Counted from the first letter of the stretch, positions 40,249 through 50,435 are shown. The stretch: 64,000 bases of DNA from Dyella psychrodurans (GCF_003363265.1 NZ_QRBF01000005.1:62001-126000); one strand, 5' to 3'. Numbers and translations: made by a program. Notes: a model not told the origin generated them from the letters alone.

Positions 40249-41424
40249 TCATTGACCCCGCGCTACCTCCGTAGGCGCTGCGTCGTTCATCTTCTGCGCC
40301 AACGGCAGCGCATCGGTCACCAGATGCACCAGGAAACGGCCCGGCTGCTCCATCATCACCATGTGCGCAGAATCGGCGAACAGCACCAGGTGCTTCGAAG
40401 GCGCCTGCAGCTTGTCGAACCATTGCTCGGCAAGTTCATGGGAAGTGGTCTCGTCGTGCGCGCCGACGAAGAGGATCACCGGGCAACCGAACTGCGTGAC
40501 ATGGTCGAAATCGACCGCCGTCACGGAATCCATCAGATGCTGGATCGTGAATACGCTTCCCTTGTCGATCGCATCCAGTTCCTGCTGGCTGTAATCGGGC
40601 GACAGCTGCTCGGCATCGGAGTCGAATGCATAGTTCTTCCGGCCATAGGCGAGACCGCCGTAAGACATCTCCCACTTGCTGCGCACGCCCAGTCGCTGAA
40701 GCGTCAGGGGCGCCGTGCCCGGATAGGGCGCAATGGACTCAAGTTCCTTGATCGCTTGCGCATCGCCGCTCGCCTTCGCGCTACGCAAGGCGAAGTCGAA
40801 TCCCACTTCCTCATTGCGGCGCACATTCACCACCTGCCCCACGCCGATATAGGCGTAGAACCATTCCGGATGCGCTTGCGCCAGGCGCGTGCCCAGCACC
40901 GTGCCCCACGAATGCCCCATCAGGAAAATCTTCTGCTTGCCATAGTGCTCGCGCAGGTACTGCACGACCTTCGCGGCATCGTCGGTCATGCCGTCGATGG
41001 TCATGCCCGGCGCCATCTGCTTCTCGGTGTTGGCCGCGTAGGTCTTGCCCGCGCCGCGCTGATCCCACTGCACCACGGTGAAGTAATCCTCCCACGGCGA
41101 CTGATAGGTGTAATCGGTCGGCATGCTCGGCGATGCGGGACCGCCATGCAGCACCAGCAAAATCGGATTGCGGCGATCCCTGCCGCGAATGGAAAGCCAC
41201 TGGTCGATACCGTTGATATGCACCTTCACCGAGGCCTCGATGCCGTTCGGCGACACGATGCGGCGGCTGTTGGCGATGATCGCGGTGACATCGGCTCGCG
41301 TCATCGTCGGCGGATTGGCCTTTGCGGAAGCATCGTCCTGCTTCGTCGCGTCGGCATGCAATGGTGCCATCGCAACCATGGCTACGCATGCCGCAAGGCG
41401 GCACAGTGTTCGGGACATCTTCAT
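40249..41424 (-). CDS. Exported S33-family alpha/beta hydrolase (proline iminopeptidase-like)
   Basis: A 391-residue protein with a signal peptide (LCRLAACVAMVAMAPLHADA) and an alpha/beta hydrolase fold. The oxyanion HGGP motif (LVLHGGPASPS, residue 93) and WDQRGAGKT are typical of S33 prolyl aminopeptidases. The nucleophile elbow is GHSWG with Ser172; the Asp is in FVGAHDETTSHE and the His in ADSAHMVMMEQP. It probably removes N-terminal residues from peptides in the periplasm, but esterase activity cannot be excluded. It starts 37 bases after the last permease gene with AAGGAA upstream, so it is likely part of the exporter operon. Confidence 0.85.
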   Translation of the reverse strand: MKMSRTLCRLAACVAMVAMAPLHADATKQDDASAKANPPTMTRADVTAIIANSRRIVSPNGIEASVKVHINGIDQWLSIRGRDRRNPILLVLHGGPASPSMPTDYTYQSPWEDYFTVVQWDQRGAGKTYAANTEKQMAPGMTIDGMTDDAAKVVQYLREHYGKQKIFLMGHSWGTVLGTRLAQAHPEWFYAYIGVGQVVNVRRNEEVGFDFALRSAKASGDAQAIKELESIAPYPGTAPLTLQRLGVRSKWEMSYGGLAYGRKNYAFDSDAEQLSPDYSQQELDAIDKGSVFTIQHLMDSVTAVDFDHVTQFGCPVILFVGAHDETTSHELAEQWFDKLQAPSKHLVLFADSAHMVMMEQPGRFLVHLVTDALPLAQKMNDAAPTEVARGQ

Positions 41425-41461
41425 GTTGTTTTTTCCTTGTTGATGTTGATAGTTCCTGCCC

Positions 41462-42679
41462 TCACGCGGATCGTGTCGCCACCACCGGCGGCACGGCCGC
41501 GGCGCGCAACGCAGGGCCAAGCACGGCGAGCTGACCGAGTGCCCACAGCACCATCGCGCTGGCCAACAAATACGCGACGGGCAGATGAGTGACCTCGTAC
41601 ACCTTCATCAGCACGATGTTGAGCGCATAGGCGAGCAGCACGCCGATGAGGATGCCCAGGGTCACGATCAGGAAATTCTCGGTCTGGAAATAGCGCAGGA
41701 TGTCCGCGCGCGTGGCACCGATGGCGCGGCGGATACCGATCTGCCTGCGACGTTGCTGCACCCAGAAACTCGCCAGGCCGACGATGCCGAGTGCCGTCAC
41801 CAGCATCAGCGCAAGAATCACGCCCGACAAAATTCCGATCATCGAGCGATCGCTGCGGAAATAGCGCTCGCGCAGATCGCTGACGAGACCGCTGTCTTCA
41901 TGATCGAACACCACCTCGGGCGCGATCCTGGGTATCGCCAACACGGCTTCGCGAAAAACGCGCGGCAGATCCTGCGGCGCCGCCTGGATCACATAGGTAC
42001 CGGCGAGCTGGTTTTCCGGCTTCACGGGCACGAACACGGAAAATTCCTCCGTGCCGGCACCGCGGCCTTCCGGTTGCGGAATCGCCAGATGATCGATGAT
42101 GCCGATCACGCGAAAGTGAAAGCCGACACACCAGAATTCCTTGCCCAGCGGATCTTCGCGCGACCACAAGGCATCCGCCAATGACCGGGTCACCAGCACC
42201 ATCGATTCCTTCGGTTCGAAGTTGTTCTCGATGGGCCGGTAGTCGTCCTGCGTAGGCATGCGGCCGGCCAACAGGCGCACGCCCAGCATGCGCAGACTCG
42301 CCGCGTCGCCGTTGTACATGTTGGCGATATGGTCGTAATGCTGCCCGGCGGGATCGGTAGTGACCCCGTTGATGAATTGGCGCGGGCTGAACGGCACGGT
42401 GTTGAGGACACCTGCCGCTTTGACTCCTGGCAGCGCCGAAAGACCGGCCACCATGCGGGCGTTGAGGTCACCGGCGTGCTCGGGAGCGTAGCCATCCACC
42501 GCGATGTAGGCCAACGCCTTTTCGTCCACGCCGCTCGTGATGCGCATGGACTCGATGCGATTGACGATAAGAAAGCAGGCATTGCACAGCACCGCGCAAG
42601 CCAGCGCGATCTCCAGAGCGATCAGGAACGTCGCGACTCGATGGCGGCGAAGTGCGGTCAGAATCGGGCCTATCTGCAT
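41462..42679 (-). CDS. FtsX/MacB-type ABC permease, subtype A, pair 6
   Basis: A 405-residue permease, last of the twelve. One N-terminal helix (ATFLIALEIALACAVLCNA), a periplasmic MacB-type core (about 40-275), and three C-terminal helices of the FtsX domain, with GIVGLASFWVQQRRRQIGIRRAIGATR between the second and third helices. The C-terminus PPVVATRS is the mark of subtype A. Its partner is the subtype B gene 10 bases upstream. ATG 42679 is preferred over GTG 42688 because GAGGT sits 7 bases ahead and it aligns with the MxIRPIL start of the other A genes. Confidence 0.9.
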   Translation of the reverse strand: MQIGPILTALRRHRVATFLIALEIALACAVLCNACFLIVNRIESMRITSGVDEKALAYIAVDGYAPEHAGDLNARMVAGLSALPGVKAAGVLNTVPFSPRQFINGVTTDPAGQHYDHIANMYNGDAASLRMLGVRLLAGRMPTQDDYRPIENNFEPKESMVLVTRSLADALWSREDPLGKEFWCVGFHFRVIGIIDHLAIPQPEGRGAGTEEFSVFVPVKPENQLAGTYVIQAAPQDLPRVFREAVLAIPRIAPEVVFDHEDSGLVSDLRERYFRSDRSMIGILSGVILALMLVTALGIVGLASFWVQQRRRQIGIRRAIGATRADILRYFQTENFLIVTLGILIGVLLAYALNIVLMKVYEVTHLPVAYLLASAMVLWALGQLAVLGPALRAAAVPPVVATRSA

Positions 42680-42689
42680 GATGCGCACC

Positions 42690-44018
42690 TCACAGGGTTT
42701 TCAGTTGCAAGGCCGGCGCGATGCGGCTTGCATGCAGCGCCGGCAACGTCCCCGCCAGCAGGCTGACCAGCACAGCCAGCAGGAACGTCGAGCCAAACAT
42801 CACCAGATCCATGTGGGCCAGATCCGCATAGGCGACCGGCTGCGCACGCACCCATTGCAGGCCAAGCAGCGTAAGCAGCCAGCCGCAGGTGCCTCCGAGC
42901 ACGCCGATGGCTCCCGCCTCGAACAGGCACTGCATGAATATCTGTTTGCGCGAAGCACCCAACGCGCGGCGTATGCCGATTTCACCGCCGCGCCGCAGGA
43001 ACTTCACCAGCAGAAGGCCGACTGTGTTGCACAGGCAGATCAACAGAAACGACAACGCGAGCCAGGTTTGCAAACGCACATCGCTGGGCACCACCTGGTT
43101 GAATGCAAGCCAATCCATCAGATTGCGCAGTCGCGTGTTGTCCGCATACCCGATGCGGCCCGCCGCTTTCTGCTGCGCGGCATAGTCGGCGAGAAAGTTG
43201 CGATACGACGCAACTTTCGCAGCGGAACCCAGCTCCACCCAAAGGCCGATCCACACGCAACCGGCACCCACCAGGTGCCCCGCCACCTTCGGTGCTTCCC
43301 AGCAATTGAATTGTTCGAAGTTGCCGTCATTGATTTGCAAGCTGGTAAAGAACGGCGTGAAGACATCCTGCGGCTTGGCGTAGTAATCGGCTGTCTGCCC
43401 GTGCGAAAAGCGGCCCCCGACCACGTAATAGAATTGCGGCGTCGGACGCCAGGGCTTCAGCACGCCCACGATGCGCACGTCCGCATCGTGCAAGCGCAGC
43501 ACGCGCCCCACGCTGTTGGCACCGCCATAGAGCTTGTCGTTGAGATCCGCCGAAATCACGGCAACGCGGCTTCGGTGCGTATCGTCGTCAGCGCTCCACG
43601 GGCCGCCATACTGAAACGGCACATTGAACATGGTGAAGAAATCCGCGGTCGGCGACAACAGCATCCCCATCGAGGGAGGCTGCTGGACATCCTGCGCTGC
43701 GATCTTTACCGGACTTTCCACGACCAGCGTTTGCCGGTCGGCCTTGTGCGCGCTCCACAAATCGACGGCGGACTGATAATCCAGCATGTCCGGCGGTTCG
43801 TTGTGATGACTGGGCGAAAGCGGCGGATTCGCATCGATCTGCGCATAAAAAATCGAATCGCTCTTGCCGGGCAACGGATTGCCCGACAGCAAATGCATGA
43901 CCGTCAACGTAGTCATGCTTGCGCCGATACCCACGGCGATCGCCAGCACCATCAGCGCCGTCAGCACCTTGTTGTGCCTGAGACTGCGCAGCGCGAGATC
44001 CATGTAGTAACCCATCAT
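42690..44018 (-). CDS. FtsX/MacB-type ABC permease, subtype B, pair 6
   Basis: A 442-residue permease. It begins with the subtype B pattern YYMDLALRSLRHNKVLTALM, followed by a periplasmic core containing LYGGANSVGRVL and three FtsX-domain helices with GLLLVKFLRRGGEIGIRRALGAS. The periplasmic cysteine pair of subtype B is present (FNCWEAP...GAGCVWIG). It belongs to the later set of pairs (4-6), which share TTLTV-x-H/K-LLSG-x-PLP after the first helix. GAAGGA precedes the start. Confidence 0.9.
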   Translation of the reverse strand: MMGYYMDLALRSLRHNKVLTALMVLAIAVGIGASMTTLTVMHLLSGNPLPGKSDSIFYAQIDANPPLSPSHHNEPPDMLDYQSAVDLWSAHKADRQTLVVESPVKIAAQDVQQPPSMGMLLSPTADFFTMFNVPFQYGGPWSADDDTHRSRVAVISADLNDKLYGGANSVGRVLRLHDADVRIVGVLKPWRPTPQFYYVVGGRFSHGQTADYYAKPQDVFTPFFTSLQINDGNFEQFNCWEAPKVAGHLVGAGCVWIGLWVELGSAAKVASYRNFLADYAAQQKAAGRIGYADNTRLRNLMDWLAFNQVVPSDVRLQTWLALSFLLICLCNTVGLLLVKFLRRGGEIGIRRALGASRKQIFMQCLFEAGAIGVLGGTCGWLLTLLGLQWVRAQPVAYADLAHMDLVMFGSTFLLAVLVSLLAGTLPALHASRIAPALQLKTL

Positions 44019-44036
44019 GCTTTCGTCCTTCGCCGC

Positions 44037-45266
44037 TCAGACCGATCGCGTCGCCACGACCGGTGGCACAGCCGCGGCACGCAAGGCAGGACCAAGCACA
44101 GCCGCCTGTCCGATGGCCCAGAGCGTGACGGCTCCGATCGGGAAGTAAATCGCCGGCAACCGCGGCAACTCGTAGTGCATGATCAGGAACAGGTTGATGC
44201 CGTACGCGAGCACCATGCCGAGCGCGATACCGATCGTGGTCAACAGGAAGTTCTCGGTCTGGAAGTAACTGAGAATGTTGCGGCGCGTGGCACCCAGCGC
44301 ACGGCGCACGCCGATGCTGCGATTGCGCTGCGCCACCCAGAAGCTTGCGAGGCCGACGATACCGAGCGCGGTCACGACCAGGAGTGCGATGCATACGCCC
44401 AGGAGAATGCCGGCCATCGCGCGATCGTTCCGGAAGTAGTTGTGGCGCAGCTGGTCCTCGGTGCCCTTGTTCAGAACGATCCGATTGGGATCGAGCGCCT
44501 TCAGTTTCGCCAGTGCTTCCTTCAACACCTGGTCGCGATCCTGTGGCGCGCAGCGCAGCACATAAATCGCTCCCTGCGACATGGCGATGCGGATCGGATT
44601 GATCACGCTGTATTGGGCACCCTTTTCAAACTGATTCGGCCGCGCCAGTTGCTTGAGGACACCAACGACAGTCAGTGGAATGCCCTGCCCCACATACACC
44701 TGCTTGCCGAGCGGACTCTGACCGGGCCAAAGACGATTGGCGACGGCCTGGGTGACCAAGGCCGATTTCGGCAGTGCGTTGAGGTCTCCTTTTCTCAGAC
44801 CCGCGAATACCTTGTCGAGATCCTGGTATTCCTCGGGCTGAAAATCGCGTCCGGCGACAACCTGCAACCCATAGGTCTGCACCATGTTTTCGCCAAAGTA
44901 CTGCGCGGAGTTGATGGTGTCCTTCTGCTGGGTCTGATCGATGCGCAGGCCCATGTTGGACGATGAATCGCCAAAGGGAATCTGGTTCATCATCGTGACC
45001 GATTTCACGCCCGTGATCTGCCGAAGCGCCGCCACATCGGCGGCACTGCGCGCCATGCCGTCCGAAGGCATGCCGATATAGGCCATGTGAACGTAGACGA
45101 GTTCATGCTCGGCGATGCCCGTGGTCATGTCCATGCGCTCAAGACGCTGGCCGATCAGGAACACCGCATTGCAGACGATGGCGCAGGTCAGCGCGATTTC
45201 CGCAATCAACAGGCAGGCCGTGAACTTGTGCCGGCGCAACGTGGAAAGAATGGGCCGTATATCCAT
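44037..45266 (-). CDS. FtsX/MacB-type ABC permease, subtype A, pair 5
   Basis: A 409-residue permease starting MDIRPILSTLRRHK, with one helix (ACLLIAEIALTCAIVCNAVF), a periplasmic core, and FtsX-domain helices with GIVGLASFWVAQRNRSIGVRRALGATR. It ends in PPVVATRSV. The stop of its B partner lies 1 base upstream of this start, the tightest coupling in the array. AAGGGGA provides the ribosome site. The frame extends upstream to 45335 inside the partner gene, but homology fixes the start here. Confidence 0.9.
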   Translation of the reverse strand: MDIRPILSTLRRHKFTACLLIAEIALTCAIVCNAVFLIGQRLERMDMTTGIAEHELVYVHMAYIGMPSDGMARSAADVAALRQITGVKSVTMMNQIPFGDSSSNMGLRIDQTQQKDTINSAQYFGENMVQTYGLQVVAGRDFQPEEYQDLDKVFAGLRKGDLNALPKSALVTQAVANRLWPGQSPLGKQVYVGQGIPLTVVGVLKQLARPNQFEKGAQYSVINPIRIAMSQGAIYVLRCAPQDRDQVLKEALAKLKALDPNRIVLNKGTEDQLRHNYFRNDRAMAGILLGVCIALLVVTALGIVGLASFWVAQRNRSIGVRRALGATRRNILSYFQTENFLLTTIGIALGMVLAYGINLFLIMHYELPRLPAIYFPIGAVTLWAIGQAAVLGPALRAAAVPPVVATRSV

Positions 45267-45267
45267 A

Positions 45268-46572
45268 TCAGTTCCCCTTGAGCTGCAATGCCGGCGCCAC
45301 GTGGCAGGCACGCCACGCCGGTAGAAGACCGGCAATCAGACTTGCGCCGACGGCGATGATCAGCGTCGTCAACAACATGGCGATGTCCATGCGTGCCAGT
45401 TCTGCGTAGTCGGCAGGCTGCTGGCGAACCAGCCACAGGCCGAACAGTGCCAACAGCAAGCCACCCAAGCCACCCAGCAAGCCGACGACACCCGATTCGA
45501 TGAGCAACTGCCCGAACAATGCGCGCTGCGATGCGCCCAACGCGCGTCGCACACTCAGCTCGCTCGCGCGACGCATGAATTTGGCGAGCATCAAGCCCAC
45601 GGTATTGATCAGGCATACCGCGAGGAAACCAAGCGAAAGCCACATCTGCAGGCGCGTATCGCTCGGCACTACCTGCAGGTAATCCAGCCACTGCATCAGG
45701 TTGCGCAAACGTACATTCGGCGGACGCAGGAACCGTCCGGCGGTGTGCTGGTCCTGCGAATAATGTTCGAGAAAACTCTTGTAATCGGCCACGCTCGCCG
45801 GCGTATCAAGCTGCACCCAGAATTGCAGCCACGTGCAGTTCACCGTTTCCAGGTGCTCCGGGTCGCCGCCGGAATTGCCCCAGCAATCGGTGGAGCCGTC
45901 GTGTTCCATCTTCAGGTCGCGTGCCGTGGTCAACGGCAGATAGACGTCCTCGTCGCTCGCGTAGCTGCCCATGTACCACTCGTAAAAGTGCGGATTGGGA
46001 TGCCAGTCGCCCAGCACGCCGATGATGCGGAAGGCCGTTTCCTGCAATCGCAGCACCTGCCCGACGCTGTTCTTGCCACCGAACAACTTGTCGTTGAGCG
46101 ACGCGCTGATGACGGCGACGCGAGCCTTGCCCTCGTCTTCGGTGTCGACCCAACCCGTGCCGTACTTGAAGGGCACGCCGAACATGGGAAAGAAATCGGA
46201 ACTCGTATAAAGCGCGACGGCCTGGAACGGATCGACAGTCGATTGCGTCGGCTGCAACGGCACCATGCCGCCCGTCATCAGCGCTTGTCTTGCCGCACGC
46301 TTGGCGTGCAGGAGGTACATGCCGTCCACCCAGGACAACTGTTCCGGCGGCTCGACGTTTGGTCCGTAATCGACCATGTCGCGCGGATCGATCTGCGGGT
46401 AGTAGAGCGAACCGCTGCGCTGCGGCAGCGGATCGCCCGAAAGCACATGCAGCACCGTCAGCGTGGTCATGCAGGCGCCGATACCCAAGGCAATGGCGAG
46501 CACCATCAGCGCCGTCAGAGCCTTGTTGCGCTTGAGACTGCGAAAAGCAAGGTCAAAGTAATACGCGAACAT
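45268..46572 (-). CDS. FtsX/MacB-type ABC permease, subtype B, pair 5
   Basis: A 434-residue permease starting FAYYFDLAFRSLKRNKALT. The periplasmic core has LFGGKNSVGQVL and the cysteine pair STDCWGNSG...VNCTWLQFW. The FtsX part reads GLMLAKFMRRASELSVRRALGAS, slightly diverged from the EIGVRR pattern of the others. The protein ends in APALQLKGN, the subtype B ending. A clear AAGGAG precedes the ATG. It lies 13 bases after the A gene of pair 4. Confidence 0.9.
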   Translation of the reverse strand: MFAYYFDLAFRSLKRNKALTALMVLAIALGIGACMTTLTVLHVLSGDPLPQRSGSLYYPQIDPRDMVDYGPNVEPPEQLSWVDGMYLLHAKRAARQALMTGGMVPLQPTQSTVDPFQAVALYTSSDFFPMFGVPFKYGTGWVDTEDEGKARVAVISASLNDKLFGGKNSVGQVLRLQETAFRIIGVLGDWHPNPHFYEWYMGSYASDEDVYLPLTTARDLKMEHDGSTDCWGNSGGDPEHLETVNCTWLQFWVQLDTPASVADYKSFLEHYSQDQHTAGRFLRPPNVRLRNLMQWLDYLQVVPSDTRLQMWLSLGFLAVCLINTVGLMLAKFMRRASELSVRRALGASQRALFGQLLIESGVVGLLGGLGGLLLALFGLWLVRQQPADYAELARMDIAMLLTTLIIAVGASLIAGLLPAWRACHVAPALQLKGN

Positions 46573-46585
46573 GAGTACGCGCTCC

Positions 46586-47806
46586 TTATGTCGGCTGAGT
46601 TGCTACCACCGGTGGCACAGCGGCTGCGCGCATGGCTGGGCCGGATACCGCCACCTGCCCGATCAACCACAACGCGAGCGCACCGAACGGCAAGTAGTAC
46701 CAGGGCATGCGATCGAGTTCGTATTGCTTCATCAGGTAGAGATTGACGCCATAGGCCATCACCATGCCGAGCACCACGCCTGCCGAACTGAGCAGGAAGT
46801 TCTCGGTGCGGAAATAATTGAGAATGTCGGCGCGCGTCGCCCCGACTGCCCGGCGGATGCCAATCTGCCGACGACGCTGTCCGACCCAGAAACTGGTGAG
46901 GCCCACGATGCCGAACGCCGTCACGGCCAACATCACCGCGCACACAAGGACCAGAATCCACACCATGCTGTTGGTGTCTGCGTAGTACTTGTCGCGAATG
47001 GACTGGAAGGTGGCGCCCTTCACCACCGCCTGTGGACTCGTAGCCTGCAATTTCTCGACGGCCTGCTGCAGGACGCGATCGCGGTCGGCAGGCGTACTGC
47101 GCAACACATAGTTGCGCATCACATCATCGGCGCCGACGGGAAAGAAGGCGTTGTAGTAGGACTTGCTTTCGTTGCTTGTCCACAAACGGGGGCGCAACAC
47201 ATCAGCCACCACCCCAACAACGGTGTAATAGTTCGGCTTGGAATACAGCGTCTTGCCCAGCGCCGATTGGCCTGGCCAGAGTTGCTTGCTCAAGGCATCC
47301 GTAATGATGACGACGTGCGTGTTTGGCAATGCAGCATTGTTGATCGCGTTATCAACATATTCGCTGTCGTTGAAATACCGCCCCTCGCGCAGTTGCAGAC
47401 CCATCGCGCTCTGGAAATCCTGACCGACGAAATAGAGGGTGACGTTAGTGTTCTTCTGATCGGTGACAGACGAATCGGGCGTGATGCCGAAGCTCCAGCC
47501 CCAATTGTTGTTCGTCAGTGGAAGCGTGTGCACAACGCTCACGGCTTGTACGCCGGCAATCGAACGCAGCGCGGCGAGATTGCGCTGAGTATCACTGCCT
47601 ATCAACTTCGGATCGGTGCCTTGCAAGGACACCGAAACAAGCCCCTGTTCGTCCATGGCGTTGGAAAGTCGCATCTGCTTCACTCTTCCGCTGATCATGA
47701 ATACGGCATTGCAAAGCACGGCACATGCCAGTGCGATCTGCAGCACGATCAAGAGCGTCGGGATGCGGTGCTTTTTGAGGCTGGAAACAATCGGGCGAAT
47801 TTCCAT
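46586..47806 (-). CDS. FtsX/MacB-type ABC permease, subtype A, pair 4
   Basis: A 406-residue permease starting MEIRPIVSSLKKHR, with first helix TLLIVLQIALACAVLCNAVF, a periplasmic core, and FtsX-domain GIVGLTSFWVGQRRRQIGIRRAVGATR. It ends PPVVATQPT, a slightly changed subtype A ending. GAGGTGATT precedes the ATG. The frame is open upstream to 47989 within the partner gene, which I reject on homology. Its B partner ends 7 bases before the start. Confidence 0.9.
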   Translation of the reverse strand: MEIRPIVSSLKKHRIPTLLIVLQIALACAVLCNAVFMISGRVKQMRLSNAMDEQGLVSVSLQGTDPKLIGSDTQRNLAALRSIAGVQAVSVVHTLPLTNNNWGWSFGITPDSSVTDQKNTNVTLYFVGQDFQSAMGLQLREGRYFNDSEYVDNAINNAALPNTHVVIITDALSKQLWPGQSALGKTLYSKPNYYTVVGVVADVLRPRLWTSNESKSYYNAFFPVGADDVMRNYVLRSTPADRDRVLQQAVEKLQATSPQAVVKGATFQSIRDKYYADTNSMVWILVLVCAVMLAVTAFGIVGLTSFWVGQRRRQIGIRRAVGATRADILNYFRTENFLLSSAGVVLGMVMAYGVNLYLMKQYELDRMPWYYLPFGALALWLIGQVAVSGPAMRAAAVPPVVATQPT

Positions 47807-47813
47807 AATCACC

Positions 47814-49118
47814 TCAGGCAGCCTTGAGTTGAGGAGCTGGCGCCACGACACAGGCGCGCCAGGCGGGCAATAGTCCGGCGATGAGGCTGGCCACAAGCGC
47901 CACGGCAAATGTGACGAGGAACATTTCGACATCCAGGTGCGCGAGGCTCGCGTACTGGGCGGGCTGGTGTCGGACTCCCCATAGCCCAAGTACCGCCAGC
48001 ACTAGGCCCAGTACGCCACCCGCGACACCGACGATCGCCGCTTCAACCATGAACTGCGTAAAGATGTCGCGCCGGGTGGCACCCAATGCGCGGCGCACGC
48101 CGATCTCGCGCGAACGACGCAAACATTTCGCCAGCAGGAGACCTACCGTGTTGACGACGCAGATCAGCAAAAAGCCGAACGCCAGATAGGTTTGCAGTTT
48201 GGCGTCGTTGGGCACCACCTGTTGGTCGCTTAGCCAGCTCATCAGGTCCAGCAACGACGTTTCCGAACGCTTGAAGCGTCCCAGCGCCACTTGCTGCTTC
48301 GCGTAGCCATCGAGGAACATGCGGTAGTTGGCAACCGCCGTACTGTCGTCCAACTGCACCCACATGCCGAGCCACTCGCACGGCGCAGATTCCAGATGCT
48401 GGAGATCGCTGACCGACGCATAGCACTCCGTATCCTGCGGCCCCTTGTCCAGGGAACGTGCAGTCTTCAGTGGCATGAACACCGCATCGCCGTCGCCGTA
48501 ATCGTGGCCGCCCAGGTCCGTGGCATAAAAGCGAGGTTGCGGCGCCCAGTGCTTCAGCACGCCGACGATACGGAAGTCGCGATCGTCGATGCGTATCGTC
48601 TTGCCCACGCTATTGGCACCGCCGAACATCTTGTTGTTGAGAAAATCGGCGATTACGACCAGCGTTGCACGGCTTTCGTCGTCATCGGCGGTCCAGCCGC
48701 TTCCGTACTGAAATGGCGCATTGAACAGCGCGAAAAAATCCGCCGTCGTCATCACGCCATCCGCGAAATAAGGATGATCGTTGGGATGCTGCGTATCGAT
48801 CTTCGCGTCGATAAGCGCCATCGCAGCCTGCCGCACCGCACGATGCGCATGCATCAGGTTCATGGCATCGGTGTACGACATGATGCTATCGGGCTTGGTC
48901 TGCCCCGGGACATAGCCTTCCAACGGATTGGGATCCACGCGCGCATAGAAAAGGTTTGCGCTCTTCTCCGGCAGCGGATCGCCAGACAGCAGCTTCAGCA
49001 CGGTCAACGTGGTGATCGACGCGCCAATACCGAGCGCAAGCGTCACGATCATCAGTGCCGTAAGAATCTTGTTGCGCCTGAGACTTCGCACAGCAAGATC
49101 GAGATAGTAACCAAGCAT
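47814..49118 (-). CDS. FtsX/MacB-type ABC permease, subtype B, pair 4
   Basis: A 434-residue permease starting MLGYYLDLAVRSLRRNKIL. The periplasmic core has MFGGANSVGKTI and the cysteine pair TECYASVSD...SAPCEWLGMW. FtsX-domain text is GLLLAKCLRRSREIGVRRALGATR, with an extra Cys. It ends APAPQLKAA. GGGAGGGG lies just upstream of ATG 49118; the open frame reaches 49520 but runs into the A gene of pair 3. It is the first member of the second set of pairs in transcription order. Confidence 0.9.
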   Translation of the reverse strand: MLGYYLDLAVRSLRRNKILTALMIVTLALGIGASITTLTVLKLLSGDPLPEKSANLFYARVDPNPLEGYVPGQTKPDSIMSYTDAMNLMHAHRAVRQAAMALIDAKIDTQHPNDHPYFADGVMTTADFFALFNAPFQYGSGWTADDDESRATLVVIADFLNNKMFGGANSVGKTIRIDDRDFRIVGVLKHWAPQPRFYATDLGGHDYGDGDAVFMPLKTARSLDKGPQDTECYASVSDLQHLESAPCEWLGMWVQLDDSTAVANYRMFLDGYAKQQVALGRFKRSETSLLDLMSWLSDQQVVPNDAKLQTYLAFGFLLICVVNTVGLLLAKCLRRSREIGVRRALGATRRDIFTQFMVEAAIVGVAGGVLGLVLAVLGLWGVRHQPAQYASLAHLDVEMFLVTFAVALVASLIAGLLPAWRACVVAPAPQLKAA

Positions 49119-49162
49119 TGCACCCCTCCCAAGGTAGACTTCCATGTAAAGAAAAGCTCGCG

Positions 49163-50419
49163 TTACACCGATCTCGTCGCCACCACTGGCGGCACGTTCG
49201 AAGCGCGACGCGCAGGAACGAATACCGCAATTTGCCCAAGCACCATTACCACGAGCAAGCCAAGAAGCACGTAGTACACGGGCAAACTCTGCATCTCGAA
49301 CTTGCTCATGAGCAGGCGATTCAAACCGATCGCCATCACAACACCGACGACCGCACCGACACCGGCAATCATCAGGTTCTCCAGCTGGAAGTAATGCAAG
49401 ATGTCGATCTTGCGCGCGCCCAGCGCACGCCGCACGCCGATCTGGCGATGCCGCTGTCCGACCCAGAAACTGGTCAGGCCGACGATTCCCGCTGCGGTGA
49501 CCGCAAGCAGAATCAGGCACACCACGCCCATCAGCACCGCCATGCCGATGTCCGCCCGGTAAGCATCGCCGCGGATATCGCCGAACCGCTTGACGCCGTC
49601 GTCTTCATCGATCACACGCAACGGATTGCCGTTGTAAAGCGCCGCGGCGGCAGTGCGCGCCACGGCGTCCAGCTGACCCGGCCGCGTGCGTACGGCGTAG
49701 CGTGAGAACGTCGCATTGATCCGGAACGGCATCAAGGTCGAGTACCAGGTGAAGTTGTCGCCCCAGCCGACGGCCGGCGTCTGCATGCGCCTGACCACGC
49801 CGATGATCGTGCTGGGCGTGCTGCTGCCATCGAAATAAACCACCTTCCCCACCGCTGAGCCATCAGGGAACAGCCGTTTGGCCAAATCTTGGGTCACGAT
49901 GACAATCGGCGGCTCGCCCTGGTCGCGCATGCCTTTGTGGGCGATTTCGGATGCGTTGAAATTGCGTCCTTCAACGATCTGCAGTCCGAGCGTTCCGATC
50001 ATCTGCTCGTCGCCGAAGTACATGGCGGTGTGTACATCGTTCTTCCCCGGCGTCTGCTCGCCAGGCTTCACGGCAACGCCTCCCACCCAACTCGAATTGA
50101 GCAAGGGCAACGAGGTGATCGACGTGACCGACGTGACATCCGGCTGACGCCTGAGCGTATCGAGATCCTGACGGAGCATGCTGTCGAGCTGCTGCACGCC
50201 CGCCGGCGTATCCATGCTCGGCGCCCCCACCCATTGCTGGGTGATCAGCAGCAGATTGCTTTCGTCGATGCCCGTCGGCCGGTGCACCTTCTCCACGCGG
50301 CTGTAGATGATGAACACCGCGTTGCACACGATCGCCAGCGTCAGGGCGATCTGCAAGGCAATCAGCACGACGCCGGCCTTGTGTTTGCGTAGCGCTGCAA
50401 GAATGGGATGGAGGCTCAT
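49163..50419 (-). CDS. FtsX/MacB-type ABC permease, subtype A, pair 3
   Basis: A 418-residue permease, the longest A subunit, starting MSLHPILAALRKHKAGVVLI. The first helix is followed by the set 1-3 signature RPTGIDESNLL. The FtsX domain contains GIVGLTSFWVGQRHRQIGVRRALGARK, and the protein ends PPVVATRSV. AAGGACA precedes the ATG. Its B partner ends 16 bases upstream. Confidence 0.9.
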   Translation of the reverse strand: MSLHPILAALRKHKAGVVLIALQIALTLAIVCNAVFIIYSRVEKVHRPTGIDESNLLLITQQWVGAPSMDTPAGVQQLDSMLRQDLDTLRRQPDVTSVTSITSLPLLNSSWVGGVAVKPGEQTPGKNDVHTAMYFGDEQMIGTLGLQIVEGRNFNASEIAHKGMRDQGEPPIVIVTQDLAKRLFPDGSAVGKVVYFDGSSTPSTIIGVVRRMQTPAVGWGDNFTWYSTLMPFRINATFSRYAVRTRPGQLDAVARTAAAALYNGNPLRVIDEDDGVKRFGDIRGDAYRADIGMAVLMGVVCLILLAVTAAGIVGLTSFWVGQRHRQIGVRRALGARKIDILHYFQLENLMIAGVGAVVGVVMAIGLNRLLMSKFEMQSLPVYYVLLGLLVVMVLGQIAVFVPARRASNVPPVVATRSV

Positions 50420-50435
50420 GAGCGTGTCCTTGTCC

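Noticed and set aside
42537-44966. 809-codon plus-strand frame opposite permease genes of pairs 5 and 6
   Set aside because: Minus-strand permeases here match ten sibling genes in the array, so the plus-strand frame is a shadow.
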